Shown: piece by piece, positions 30,561 to 40,529 of the stretch
Numbering within the stretch: position 1 is the stretch's first letter
How the letters are laid out: each line of letters starts with the position of its first letter
DNA from: Oegoconia quadripuncta
Taxonomy: Eukaryota > Arthropoda > Insecta > Lepidoptera > Autostichidae
Assembly: GCA_949316235.1 (NCBI GenBank)
Contig: OX438748.1
Location: 34,590,836 to 34,654,835, forward strand
Length of the DNA: 64,000 nt
Reading direction: 5' to 3'
Position numbers and translations under genes: made by a program
The notes under the pieces: generated by a model
The model's database searches: none
What the model was told of the DNA's origin: nothing
What the model saw: the letters and a program-made list of their open reading frames with translations, nothing else

Positions 30561-31185
30561 TATTTATCTCTACTACGTTTCAACCAATTGCTACATTCCA
30601 AAATTTTCCTTTATCATCGACCTTTATCTCAACTACTTTCTTTTTTTTCGTTAACTTATGATTGTCATCCCGGGTTCGATGCCCAGAGAGGACAATTTGG
30701 TAAAGTAGCTCACAGTAGCTATAAGAAAAATGTGTATAGAGCGGTCGACTGTACCCGATCACGTGTTCAACATAGTTACTACAAACTTGATTCACTAAAT
30801 TGATTAAAAATCTTCGAACTTTGTTTATACATTGTCGACATGCGCTTGCGCACGTATATTCTCATAAATGGTCATGCGTCGTGTTATACTTAGCTTTACT
30901 TATATGCTTAATGTTGATAAAGACGTCTGTCTAACCTCACATGAGAGTAATTAGAATTGTTTAAACACTTCTAGTTGAGCAGGAAATTGAAATTTGAGAC
31001 GCAAAAGTTACTATTTGAGGAGTCGTTGATGATTGTACAATTGGATCACTACGTGAATACATTTAGGTGAAGAATAAGAAAACCCATAGAGAAACAATAT
31101 GTAAGTCTTATATACAGGGTGAAATTTAATTCGTGTAATTCCGGTTTACTGTTGTTGTTTGCTATAGTGCGGTGTCTAATAAGTA
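30561..31185. other. No recognisable gene
   Basis: 30665-30700 has CCCGGGTTCGATGCCCAGAG, an isolated tRNA B-box-like SINE remnant. The rest is unassigned. Confidence 0.4.
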
Positions 31186-31606
31186 TTAGGTCCTTACCTA
31201 TGAAATTGGCGTTTTGTATGAAGAATTTCATTAAGACTGTTTTCGCCATACAAACATTTTTGTTTTTTTTTGGGAACGGCAAATCCAAATTTAGCTAAAC
31301 TTTGTGTGTATTATCGGATAACATTAAGTTAAGTCTAGGCAGCGTTAATTATTAAAAGTAACCGCTTTATAAAAGTTTCAGCGAATCTAAGAAATAATTA
31401 TGGGAAACACATGAAGAGAGCACTGTTAATTTTTTTTTATTACGTGATTTAGCCCAGAAATTGAAAAATGTTTCATGTGAAACCTTGAAATAATATTCCA
31501 TTTTCCAAATAAAAAACAAATTTGGATATAGCTTTGAAAATCGCAGAAATTGGTACATATTATTAACGAAGAAGAAAAAATTCCAATTTCATAGGTAAAG
31601 ATCCAA
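31186..31606. mobile_element. TA-flanked MITE, 421 bp
   Basis: The ends TTAGGTCCTTACCTATGAAA and, inverted, TTGGATCTTTACCTATGAAA are imperfect inverted repeats of about 24 bp. The element is flanked by TA on both sides, consistent with Tc1/mariner mobilisation. No transposase is encoded. A left-half fragment is at 2723-2978. Confidence 0.62.
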
Positions 31607-31736
31607 TATATATGTCTACTCTCAACCTCATCTCTCATCTCTAATACACTCCTGATTACGAACAACTTACCACTAGGAACCATAGCCGAATTAGATAAAA
31701 AAAAATTTGATTCAAACCAAGTAAACCATTCTGAAA

Positions 31737-32304
31737 CTATTCCCGAACGAGTACGACATTGGAATCTTCAAGAAACGAGCCTACACCTTCCTCAAAGGCC
31801 GGCAACGCATCTGTGACCCTTTTGGTGTTGCGGGTGTCCATGGGCGGCGGTGATTGCTTTCCATCAGGTGACCCGCATGCTCGTTTTCCGCCCTCTCGTA
31901 TAAAAAAAAAAATGTTTTAGTCAGGAAGTCCAACAATTTTCGGCTGACTTCGGCTATGGTTCGCAGTGGATAGTTGTAATTAATCGGGAGGGGAGTCACT
32001 AGCCGGAAATTGTTGGACTTCCCTACTTCACAATGGTTTGGTTTGTATGGGTGATTGTATGGGATTTTTTGGTCGAATTCGACCATGGTTTCTTGGGTAA
32101 ACTTGAACGTAATCAAGAATGGCGTTACTAGTTAATGGGAATTTTTTCTTTTTTTATATGAGAGGGCGGCAAACGAGCATGCGGGTCACCTGATGGAAAG
32201 CAATCACCGCCGCCCATGGGGTCACAGATGCGTTGCCGGCCTTTGAGGAAGGTGTAGGCTCGTTTCTTGAAGATTCCAATGTCGTACTCGTTCGGGAATA
32301 GTGT
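31737..32304. mobile_element. Palindromic element whose arms are LINE-b 3' ends
   Basis: 31739-31913 is a LINE-b 3' end in plus orientation. 32148-32302 is the same 3' end in minus orientation. Both arms start at the same point (ACTATTCCCGAACGAG) and both have their poly(A) facing inwards. The right arm lacks about 24 bp. The 230-bp spacer has its own inverted repeat: GGAAGTCCAACAATTTTCGG at 31923 against CCGGAAATTGTTGGACTTCC at 32000. No ORF of note. Confidence 0.7.
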
Positions 32305-32621
32305 CTAAGGTGAACGCTTTAGAAGTTATGAATTATTTTGTATTATTTTGAAAATATCTGATATTTTGAGAGGGCGTCGAACTGGTGACGTCAAAAGTAC
32401 ACGTCACAAATTGTTATGTTCAGTTCAACGTTGATCTGATGACCTAATTGGAGAATTTGGAGATTCCGTTTGGACGCTTTGGAGTAGTGCCAGATAACTA
32501 CATCCCTATGAAATATGTGAAGCATCACTGACCCTATTTGTTTTTCTGAAAACAACAGAAGAAATATAGTTCTAAACGTCATCAGCATAATAAGATATAC
32601 AGAAAATTAGATAGAAAATGT
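32305..32621. other. No recognisable feature
   Basis: A minus-strand 65-codon ORF has no domain. No repeat match seen. Confidence 0.35.
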
Positions 32622-33497
32622 TTTTTAATGCACAACAGGTTCACTTCACCTCAATCACACCTGATGTTAAGTGAAAATGAGGCCGAAGGTGGACACCCAC
32701 CCTGACCCGGAAACCCCATCTAATTTGAGGCACTGGCGATAGCACAACACAACAATGTTATTCACATTGCTGTTTGGTGGCACTCTTTTACAAAATGATG
32801 GTAGCTAGCCAGGCTTACATTTAAAATGCCCTACCACCAACCAAACTGAGTACTAAACATGTACCCCGCTGGGCATCGAACTCGCGACCTCCGATTCGTA
32901 AATAATAACCTCTTATCATACAAACATAAGCTCCTAGCGGTATTCGAACCCGCCACCTTCTGGTATAGCGTCAGAGTTTCTAACCACTACATCAAACACA
33001 ATACCCTATGGACTAATATCACCAGCTGTAGACAGTCAAAGGAGGCGGTATCTTCTCTATCGCCTACACTAACACGACGCCTACTCAGCCTTAACCGTCA
33101 GGACCTTAAAGTGGTTGTTGGCGTGGTTACTGGCCACTGCCCCCTGAACAAACACTTGTATACAATGAGCATTACCGACAGCCCTATATGCAGAGGCTGT
33201 CTTAATGCTGAGGAAACAGCCGCCCACGTTATCCTGGAGTGCGAGGGAGTGGCATCACAACGGGTACAAATCCTCAAATCGCCGAGGTCGCTCCGAGAGG
33301 CCTGTGAACGTCCCAGGAGACTTCTGTGCTTCTGGAAGGAGCTGGGCTGGCTGTGCTAGCTGGCATTCCCACGCATAATGGACCGAATAGGAGTCTAAAT
33401 GCGGAAAAGGGAGCCCACCATCAAGTATCAAGTATCAAGTACCACTACATCAAACAGGTCGTTTATTGCTTACATTGAGACACGGAGGTAGTTAAAA
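32622..33497 (-). mobile_element. SINE-1 copy interrupted by SINE-2, itself interrupted by LINE-h
   Basis: SINE-1 (minus) runs from its tail at 32622 to CTCGCGACCTCCGATTCGTA at about 32900. Its head end (TTACATTGAGACACGGAGG) reappears at 33471-33490. The gap is filled by SINE-2 (minus) at about 32918-32998 and 33441-33468, which is split by LINE-h. This gives the order SINE-1, then SINE-2, then LINE-h. Confidence 0.72.
32999..33440 (+). mobile_element. LINE-h: 5'-truncated insertion with a 16-bp target-site duplication
   Basis: ACCACTACATCAAACA occurs at 32983-32998 and again at 33441-33456. The insert encodes the C-terminus of a LINE ORF2 in one open frame ending TGCTAG at 33354-33359: TLTRRLLSLNRQDLKVVVGV, GHCPLNKHLYTM, then the zinc-knuckle-like CRGCLNAEETAAHVILEC. 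This is the region after RNase H in R1/I-like LINEs. Its 3' UTR is about 80 bp and ends in three ATCAAGT repeats in place of poly(A). Confidence 0.88.
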
Positions 33498-33504
33498 ATT
33501 TTGT

Positions 33505-33665
33505 AGAGTATTTTCAATATATTATTACTAAATCATGTATTTCTCATGGAACTGTAATGAACTGTTTTGTATATTTTGTGTATATGAATTGTGTGTATAA
33601 TGAATCACTGTGTATATTTTTAAGCTGTGTACAATAAAGAATTTTTTCTTTCTTTCTTTCTTTCT
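33505..33665 (+). mobile_element. LINE 3' tail ending in (TTTC)n
   Basis: AT-rich UTR-like sequence with GTGTACAATAAAGAATTTTT followed by at least six CTTT units. No coding part. Confidence 0.5.
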
Positions 33666-33781
33666 ATTTTAGTATGAGAAGTCAGTTCGCGTGTTGTTAG
33701 AGGAAATCTATATTTTAGCAGTAAACAATGCTAAACACAATAGGTGTCATTAAATTACTTGATTTCGGCATGTAAGTTTTC

Positions 33782-34215
33782 AACCGCCTCCGTGGCACAA
33801 TGTAAACAACACAGGGTTTACGAATCGTTCGATCCCCAACGGGGTACATGTTTAGTACTCGGTTTAGTTGGTGGTAGGGCATTTGAAATGTCCGCCCGGC
33901 TAGCCACCACCATCTTCTCTAAATCTGCCGCCAAACAGCAATATTAATAACATTGTTGTATTCCGTTTGTCAGAGATAAGATATCCAGTCCCTCAAATTA
34001 GATAGGGTTTCCGGATCAGTACGCTTTCACCTTCGACCTCATCTTCACTTGTATGTGTATTAATGTATTATATCAACTTATATATAGTTGCTTACTGTGA
34101 AACTAGACGGCGCTGTGTGTATGTCTAAGGATATTTATTTATTTATTATTATTTATTCACTTAACATCAGGTGTGATTGAGGTCAAGTGCTATAAACGTT
34201 GTGCATAAAAAAAAT
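33782..34215 (+). mobile_element. SINE-1 copy split by a SINE-2 tail with TSD
   Basis: SINE-1 head to TTCACTT at 34050 and from 34156 onward. Between them (34051-34155) lies a 5'-truncated SINE-2 3' part (GAAACTAGACGGCGCTGTGT, ATATTTATTTATTTATT). TTCACTT is duplicated at 34044-34050 and 34156-34162. Confidence 0.78.
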
Positions 34216-34239
34216 GTAAAAGGAATAGAACCAACTTGC

Positions 34240-34357
34240 TTGAATAATTGCTCGTATTCATCATAAAAACATATACCCTTTTGCGGGATTTGAACCCGCG
34301 ATCTTTTAGTATAGTAGTCAGCTTTTCTAACCACTACCTACACCAAACAGGTGGTTA
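34240..34357 (-). mobile_element. SINE-2 head fragment
   Basis: CGGGATTTGAACCCGCGATC through CACCAAACAGGTGG is the minus-strand SINE-2 head. It has a small duplication (CTACCTACACC). Confidence 0.65.
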
Positions 34358-35229
34358 TCGTAATACATGTGTGCATTTTTGTATATTTCGAAAGGTCAAC
34401 CATTAATAATTTTATCTTTGTAACACCCAATGCTTACGGTTGGAATATCTCTAACCACTCAATTTGGGATAAAGGTCATGTATGTGTAAATATGCATCAT
34501 CACCATAATAGCCGAAAGATGTCCACTGCTGGACAAAGGCCTAAAAAAGGTGCCATATAAAAATAGAAAATTCAGTCAAGAACTAAAATATTTTATAGGC
34601 GATTAATACTAACATACCCATAGATGTTCGTTATGGTTAAGGGGTTGAAAAGTCGCGTGGTTAAATTGGGGTTGTTGTAGGGCCCTAATCCATGTAATGC
34701 AAATATTAAAAAAAAAACATCATCCGGCAGTGAAATTCCAGTTAGGTGTACTCTCCCGCTACAATTACAAATATTGTTTAATAAATAGCAACATTTATCA
34801 AGTCATTAATAAAACTGCTACTACAGATGTTGTGTGAAACGAAGAAAAAGTCATGAAATATATATAATACGAATCATAAATATAAACAGTAAACAGTACT
34901 AAAAATAAATAGACAACACTATTCCTAGAAATCCAAACATTACAGCATTACAAGTATTAAAAACAAAAGTTATGAATCATTATTTGTAAGACGTGGTTGA
35001 GGCAGACACTTAAAAAACCCGACATCGACTTATATCAAGCGGTTGAAAACATTAATTAAGGTTATAACATGAACGCGGCATACAGAAAGCTCAACTAGAC
35101 TTTATTTTTCATTCATACGATGACAAATACATGTGTCCGATTTACTAACACAGATAAACAGTGTAACTACAAAGGAAAATCGCTCTTAACGTAACGGAAT
35201 ACAGTTGGAGATTTAACAAAGGCCTTTGA
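34358..35229. other. No gene; one small dispersed fragment
   Basis: 34515-34545 (AAAGATGTCCACTGCTGGAC, AAAGGCC) is a very common lepidopteran repeat fragment. The rest is AT-rich without a supported ORF. Confidence 0.4.
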
Positions 35230-35375
35230 TAACGTTGCACATGGGGTATAGTAAACAGAGAGGCGAGACGCGTCGCAAGCGCACCGGACGGCACAGTCAG
35301 TCGTTGAATTTAGTTGAAAGCGGCTGCTATTCAACGGCACGCGCCTACAGATCGAGCGCACGCGACGTACGAATC
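35230..35375. promoter_or_regulatory. CpG-rich patch, possible transcription start region
   Basis: Dense in CG dinucleotides (for example GAGACGCGTCGCAAGCGC and GAGCGCACGCGACGTACG) within otherwise AT-rich, non-repetitive sequence. TCAGTC at 35297-35302 fits an arthropod initiator, but there is no DPE at the right spacing. It may be the 5' edge of a host gene. No coding exon could be identified. Confidence 0.25.
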
Positions 35376-37045
35376 TAAAATTCTAACATATTTTTTTGGG
35401 GGTCTCCCAAGGGTGCATTTTGACCAGTGCTTTATATTTGTTATAATTTAGTTCCCCATCGATTTTTGTGTTGCGTTTTGTTTGAAAGTGAATAGTTTTG
35501 GTGGTCCAGTATTCAGATGCTGAGTGCATGGTGAGTGGTTTTGAAATATTTCTTGCACACGATGCGTTTCAATGAGACCATTGTTTAGTGCGGGAGCTCT
35601 TTTTATTTTTATAAACAGATCGCCGATATCAATACCACTTTCATCTATTTTCAAGTTTATCAAACTTCTAATTAAAGAGTAAGCAGTAAAGGTTTATGTT
35701 TGTAGTAAACTTTTTATGGGTTTTAGCTTGAAATGTAAATTTTATCGCCGAAGATAGTAAATGTTTAGCCGTGTGTTCGTCGAAATGTACTTGAACTTCG
35801 TTAAACGGAGTTCTGTTTACATTTTCTTTCTTATCTACATCGTTAAAAATCCTTTGCGGGAATTTCGCGATAACTTTACTATGACTCAGAATTTTGAAGA
35901 GCAAACGATAGATACTCCCTCTAGTGATTGATCGGAGGAATATTCTTTGTTTAATTTAACCAACTCTAGGTGTACCTGTTGGTTGTAAATTTTTTATCAG
36001 TTGTAATGTGTATTAATGGATCAATCATTGATAATGTTATGCAAACATCTCTAGATAGGCGAAAAATTAAATACTTGCGCCAGAGCGCCTGAGTGCTCTT
36101 TTAGGTTTTAATATCAACATTAACTCGTCATCATGGATACGTGTTTACATAAAAAAATCTTGACCTAGTCCACTACCAATTGGGTCTACATTTGTCTTAA
36201 CTCTTTCAAATTAAATATTGTAAATACGAACTCAGATAAAACAAGTTTTGCTTTCTATTACTGGGTGATGTTTTCGCTTCGACCTATTTTAGTCTACTAA
36301 TATTGATAAAGTGATTAAACATATTTTCTTTATTTTACTTATGGACTTGAAGTAAATAACTTACAGTTTGTAATTACTTTATGTTATTATTAAATCCACC
36401 TCCTGTTATGTGACGCTTCCCAATCTTATCAACAAAGTACTTACAGATAATATTATATCTATCTGGTTACTTATCGGATATAAGTTGAAGTATTATTTCT
36501 AATTCTGCTTAGATTTTTTCGATAAACGCCACTAGTTCGATAAATGATAACAATTAGTAATCACATCTCCAACATATTGAATGACTATTGTGTACTTTGA
36601 AAGAAAGCGAAAAATTACCGAAAATGTCTCCCACGATACTATCAAAATTAACTGTGTACTTGAACTTAAAGGATAACTTATTGGGATCGAACTGGTATAC
36701 ATCATAGACGGAAACAGTGACCGAGTTAGAAGCTATCGCGACTTTACGAGCTCTATAATGATTTAATGAATGTTGTGATAGAATAATTTGAAAATTCACT
36801 CTCGTTAACACGATGTTTCGATGTGTTCATACTATTGATAGACTTAGTAGATTAAAGAATGGATTGTATTGTTTGAAAAGGGATAATGACGAGTGCGAAA
36901 GATAGAACAATGATATAGAATAAAATAAAAGTTTGCAAAGGCATTGATGTAGACGCAATTGTTGAGAAAACGTAGATAGATACCTAAAATGTTATGATTT
37001 AATAACAAAGTAAGCTTTAAACATACATCAGGCCTTTAGAATTCA
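35376..37045. other. Mostly non-repetitive sequence without a supported gene
   Basis: Three minus-strand ORFs (35448-35663, 35668-35904, 36554-36811) have no domain, poor starts and AT-driven composition. They could be shadows or parts of an unrecognised gene. I see no transposable-element match here, which is unusual for this window. Confidence 0.4.
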
Positions 37046-37290
37046 ACCGCCTCTGTGGCTCAATGTAACAGCATAATGTTTACAAAATAGAGATCGTTGG
37101 TTCGATTCCCAGCGACATGTTTAGTACTCGGGTTGGTTGGTGGTTGGGCATTTTTAAAAGGCCACATGCAGCTACGACCATCTTATCAAACCTTGCTGCT
37201 GTATGAGATAAGATAGTCAGCTCCCAAATAAGTTAGTGGGTATGGGTGAGCGCGCTCCACCTCATCTTAACTTAGAATCGTTCACTAACT
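37046..37290 (+). mobile_element. SINE-1 copy, strongly diverged
   Basis: CAACCGCCTCTGTGGCTCAA, B box GGTTCGATTCCC and GTTGGTTGGTGGTTGGGC are recognisable. Several deletions are present downstream. Confidence 0.65.
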
Positions 37291-37389
37291 TATCCAGAGA
37301 TTTGATTTTGACTTTACTTTGTAATATTGACTAAGATAATTATATTTGTAATAAAATCTATATTTGATTTTCAATAATCATTATTTATT

Positions 37390-37604
37390 ATAGACTAGCT
37401 TTCGGCCCGCGGCTTCGCCTGCGTGGAATAACTTTATTGCGGAAATTTGTTTATCCTGCGGGAACTACTCACTTTATCGGGATAAAAAATATCCTGTCTC
37501 AATCCAGGGTATATTCTACCTATATACCAAATTTCATCCAAATCCGTTCATCCATTTCGCCGTGATTGAGCAACAAATAAACAACATCCAAACTTACGCA
37601 TTAA
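37390..37604 (+). repeat. Dispersed repeat G copy
   Basis: CTTTCGGCCCGCGGCTTCGC to CATCCAAACTTACGCATTAA. It lies in the same position relative to the 297-bp duplicate as 29818-30039. Confidence 0.6.
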
Positions 37605-37901
37605 TAATATTAGATTAGATAAGCTATCATTTTATAGTGTCTATACCGTGCTGTACTATGTACCGTACTCACTAGGTCCCACGGTTTCTTCTTTGCAGAT
37701 GACCATACATTACTGTTTGTGTAAGATTTCTTTTAATAGAATTTCTATAAATAGCTTAGCCATTGAACCAATGTACTGCAACGTCAAAACGTTCATTCTT
37801 TCATTCATTCACCTCTCTTCTTCATACAAATTAGATATGTTCATCTCTGTGACGACCTGTTTGGTGTAGTGGTTAAAAACTCTGCTAGTACACCAAATGG
37901 T
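37605..37901 (+). repeat. 297-bp segment duplicated from 30040-30336 (copy 2)
   Basis: No visible difference from copy 1. It ends inside the SINE-2 head at CACCAAATGGT, where copy 1 continues into the rest of SINE-2 and copy 2 does not. Confidence 0.85.
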
Positions 37902-38997
37902 GTAATAGTAAGTGTAATAGTAGTAATCCAAATCCGTTCATCTGTTTCGCCGTGAGTGAGCAACAAACAAATAAATAAACAAACAAACATCCAAACTTTC
38001 GCATTTATGATATTAGTTAGAAGTTAGATTATACTTATTGTGTTGGTAAAATATATATTTGGAAAATTAGGTGCAGCGTTACTTACATACAAGAAAATAA
38101 TTGATAACGAATGTATTCCTGTTCTATTGTTGTGTTCTATTGTAATCATAAAAAAATATTGTAAATTATTTTGCGCAATAAAGAGTATTTGTATTGTATT
38201 GTATTCCTAAAAAACTTTGTCTTTTTAGCGGGCGCTATGTTAACTACTATTAACCAGGCGACAGGTTCTTAGCTAAGCTTGATAAAAATCGGTGAACCGT
38301 TTTAAGATGTTTATTTAAACACAATTTTTTGATGTTCTTCTTTCGAGGGTTTTCTATTACTTTTTTTTCATCTATTTAAGATTTAACTCGTGGATAGGCC
38401 CTTAGTCACGCTAAACCTTTCCGAAGATACATTTGTTTTGTTAATATGGTTGTTACTCGTACGATCATTACTTTCCTCGGTGGTTTCCTAAATTTTCTAT
38501 TTACATTTATTTTCCTCGTTTCACTTCTGAGGATAGTGAACTGAATTATTATAATATTTATGAACAGATAGCTGGTTGTATTGGCAATTATTCATTTCAA
38601 TCAATTACATTAAAAAATTTCCTGTAGTTATTTGAGTATGTGTTTGCAACAGACTCCCTGCCGTCGTACTGTGTAAAATGTTTGCTTTGGATCGCTAAAT
38701 TTTGCATCGCGTAAGTATCCTTTTTACGTATTACGAGTGCCTGATCTACAACAGACTCTTTCTATTACCGTGATAAATGTTACCCATATTATCTATTTCA
38801 TCCAGTTCTTGTCTTTCATGTGATACTTCGGCAGCGATGTGAGTTTCAATCGATCAGATACACGTAGTCTATTCTTTGTCAATAGCTATATGCATCACTT
38901 TATGAATAGTGCGAGTAAATCAATACTCCTCTATACTTTATTGTCAGTGTCAGTATGTTTCTTGATTACTATATTTTCCTCATTGTTTGATACGGGT
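37902..38997. other. Repeat G fragment, LINE tail, then unassigned
   Basis: 37925-38015 is repeat G. 38120-38208 ends in TTGTA tandem repeats after GCAATAAAGAG, a LINE-like tail. 38215-38350 resembles repeat O (GCGGGCGCTATGTTAAC, GATAAAAATCGGTGAACCG). The rest is unassigned. Confidence 0.45.
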
Positions 38998-39995
38998 TGT
39001 AATGACGTATTTGCTATTGCTGCAATACCTCAATGATCATAATTATTTTTAGCTATATATAAATCGTCTAAAGGATAATGATTACTTTCTTGCAATAAAA
39101 CTATTTTAATTTTCTCTAACAACAACTTATATAATATTTGAAAAGGAGTCAACACCAATTGAACGAATACACAATCCGCGAATTAGTCACTTTAACTCGT
39201 TATTTTTGAACCGACTGCAAAAATTACAATACCTTAATGGTCATAATTATTTTTGACTTTATATAAATCATCAAAGGATAATGATTACTTTCCTGCATTA
39301 AAACTGTTTTAATTTTCTCTAACTAACAGCAACTTATATATAATTTTAATTTTAATAGTATTATTTACAATTTTACGCTTTATTTTTGTACCTACTATGG
39401 CTTTATTGGCTGCGAATAAATGATTTTATTATCATTATTATTATAATATTTGAAAAGGAATCAACACCAATTGAACGAATACACCATCCGCGAATTAGTC
39501 ACTTTAACTCGTTATTTTTTAACCGACTGCAAAAATTACAACCCTGTAATGACGTATATTGCTGCAATACCTCAATAATCATAATTATTTTTAGCTTTAT
39601 ATAAATCATCTAAAGGATAATGATTAATTTCCTCTATTAAAACTATTTTAATTTTCTCTAACAGCAACTTATATAATATTTGAAAAGGAGTCAACACCAA
39701 TTGAACGATTACACAATCCGCGAATTAGTCACTTTAACTCATTATTTTTTGATCAACTGCAGAAATTACAACCTCAATGATCATATTTATTTTTAGCTTT
39801 ATATAAATCATCTAAAGGATAATGATTACTTTCCTGCATTAAAACTATTTTAAGCTCTTATATAATATTTGAAAAGGAGTCAACACCAATTGAACGAATT
39901 CACAATCCGCGAATTAGTCACTTTAACACGTTATTTTTTAACCGACTGCCAAAATTACAACCCTGTAATTATAGTTGCAATAATACCTCAATATA
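38998..39995. repeat. Satellite-like tandem array, unit about 182 bp, four to five units
   Basis: AGGATAATGATTA recurs at about 39073, 39255, 39616 and 39796. AGGARTCAACACCAATTGAACGA recurs at about 39143, 39461, 39684 and 39868. The spacing is about 182 bp, except for one unit enlarged by an insert of about 110 bp at 39336-39445 that looks like a LINE tail (GCTGCGAATAAATGATTTTA). Units differ by several substitutions and short deletions. Confidence 0.8.
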
Positions 39996-40049
39996 ATTCT
40001 AGAGTGACCGGTTCGTCCCGCGATGTCCCGCGATTTCCCGCGACTTTTA

Positions 40050-40256
40050 TCAGGTCGTGACACCTTGAGAATGGACATCCTACCCTGCGCTTGGTGGTGC
40101 GTGGTCTCCACTCGAAAACTTTAATGTCCCACCAGTCACCAGTCCTTCGAGCTATGTGCCCAGCCCACTGCTACTTCAACTTACAAATCCGCTGGATTAT
40201 ATCAGTGATCTTCGTTCGCCTATGGATTTCTTTATTCCTGATCTGATAACGTAGTA
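40050..40256 (-). mobile_element. LINE-f: RT C-terminal fragment, second copy
   Basis: The minus strand reads QWAGHIARRTGDWWDIKVFE and WRPRTTKRRVG after an in-frame stop, the same protein end as at 15760-15922. Confidence 0.68.
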
Positions 40257-40260
40257 TTAA

Positions 40261-40525
40261 CACTAGAGTGCTCGCGCGGGTGACAAGTGTACCCACGGTG
40301 TAAAATAGTTAAATATTTTACACCAATTTTTGATAATAATTAAGATAAATAAAACAATTTACGACTTGTTTTTTTAACTATTTAGTAAGAAATAAAATTT
40401 ATTCGTAATAATGTTACTTACTAGTTTTAAATAAGTTTTGTTATGAAAACTATATATCGCATTGGGTGGCACATGTGCCCCGCGCGAGCATTCAAGGAGT
40501 AGTTTAAGGCGCGAGCACTCTAGTG
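40261..40525. mobile_element. piggyBac-type MITE flanked by TTAA
   Basis: The element is 265 bp. Both ends carry the perfect 17-bp inverted repeat CACTAGAGTGCTCGCGC, and both flanks are TTAA, the target duplicated by piggyBac transposons. A subterminal motif is repeated in inverted form (GCTCGCGCGGGTGACAAGTG against GCTCGCGCGGGGCACATGTG). There is no ORF. The ends are not seen around the piggyBac gene at 60.7 kb. Confidence 0.85.
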
Positions 40526-40529
40526 TTAA

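Noticed and set aside
32859..33000. Start of the 166-codon ORF at 32859-33359
   Set aside because: The first 47 codons are SINE-1 and SINE-2 sequence. Only the part after 32999 belongs to the LINE-h protein.
30083..37869. Two identical 73-codon ORFs as a duplicated gene
   Set aside because: The ORF lies inside a duplicated repeat segment that ends in a SINE-2 head. It has no domain and no flanking gene structure.
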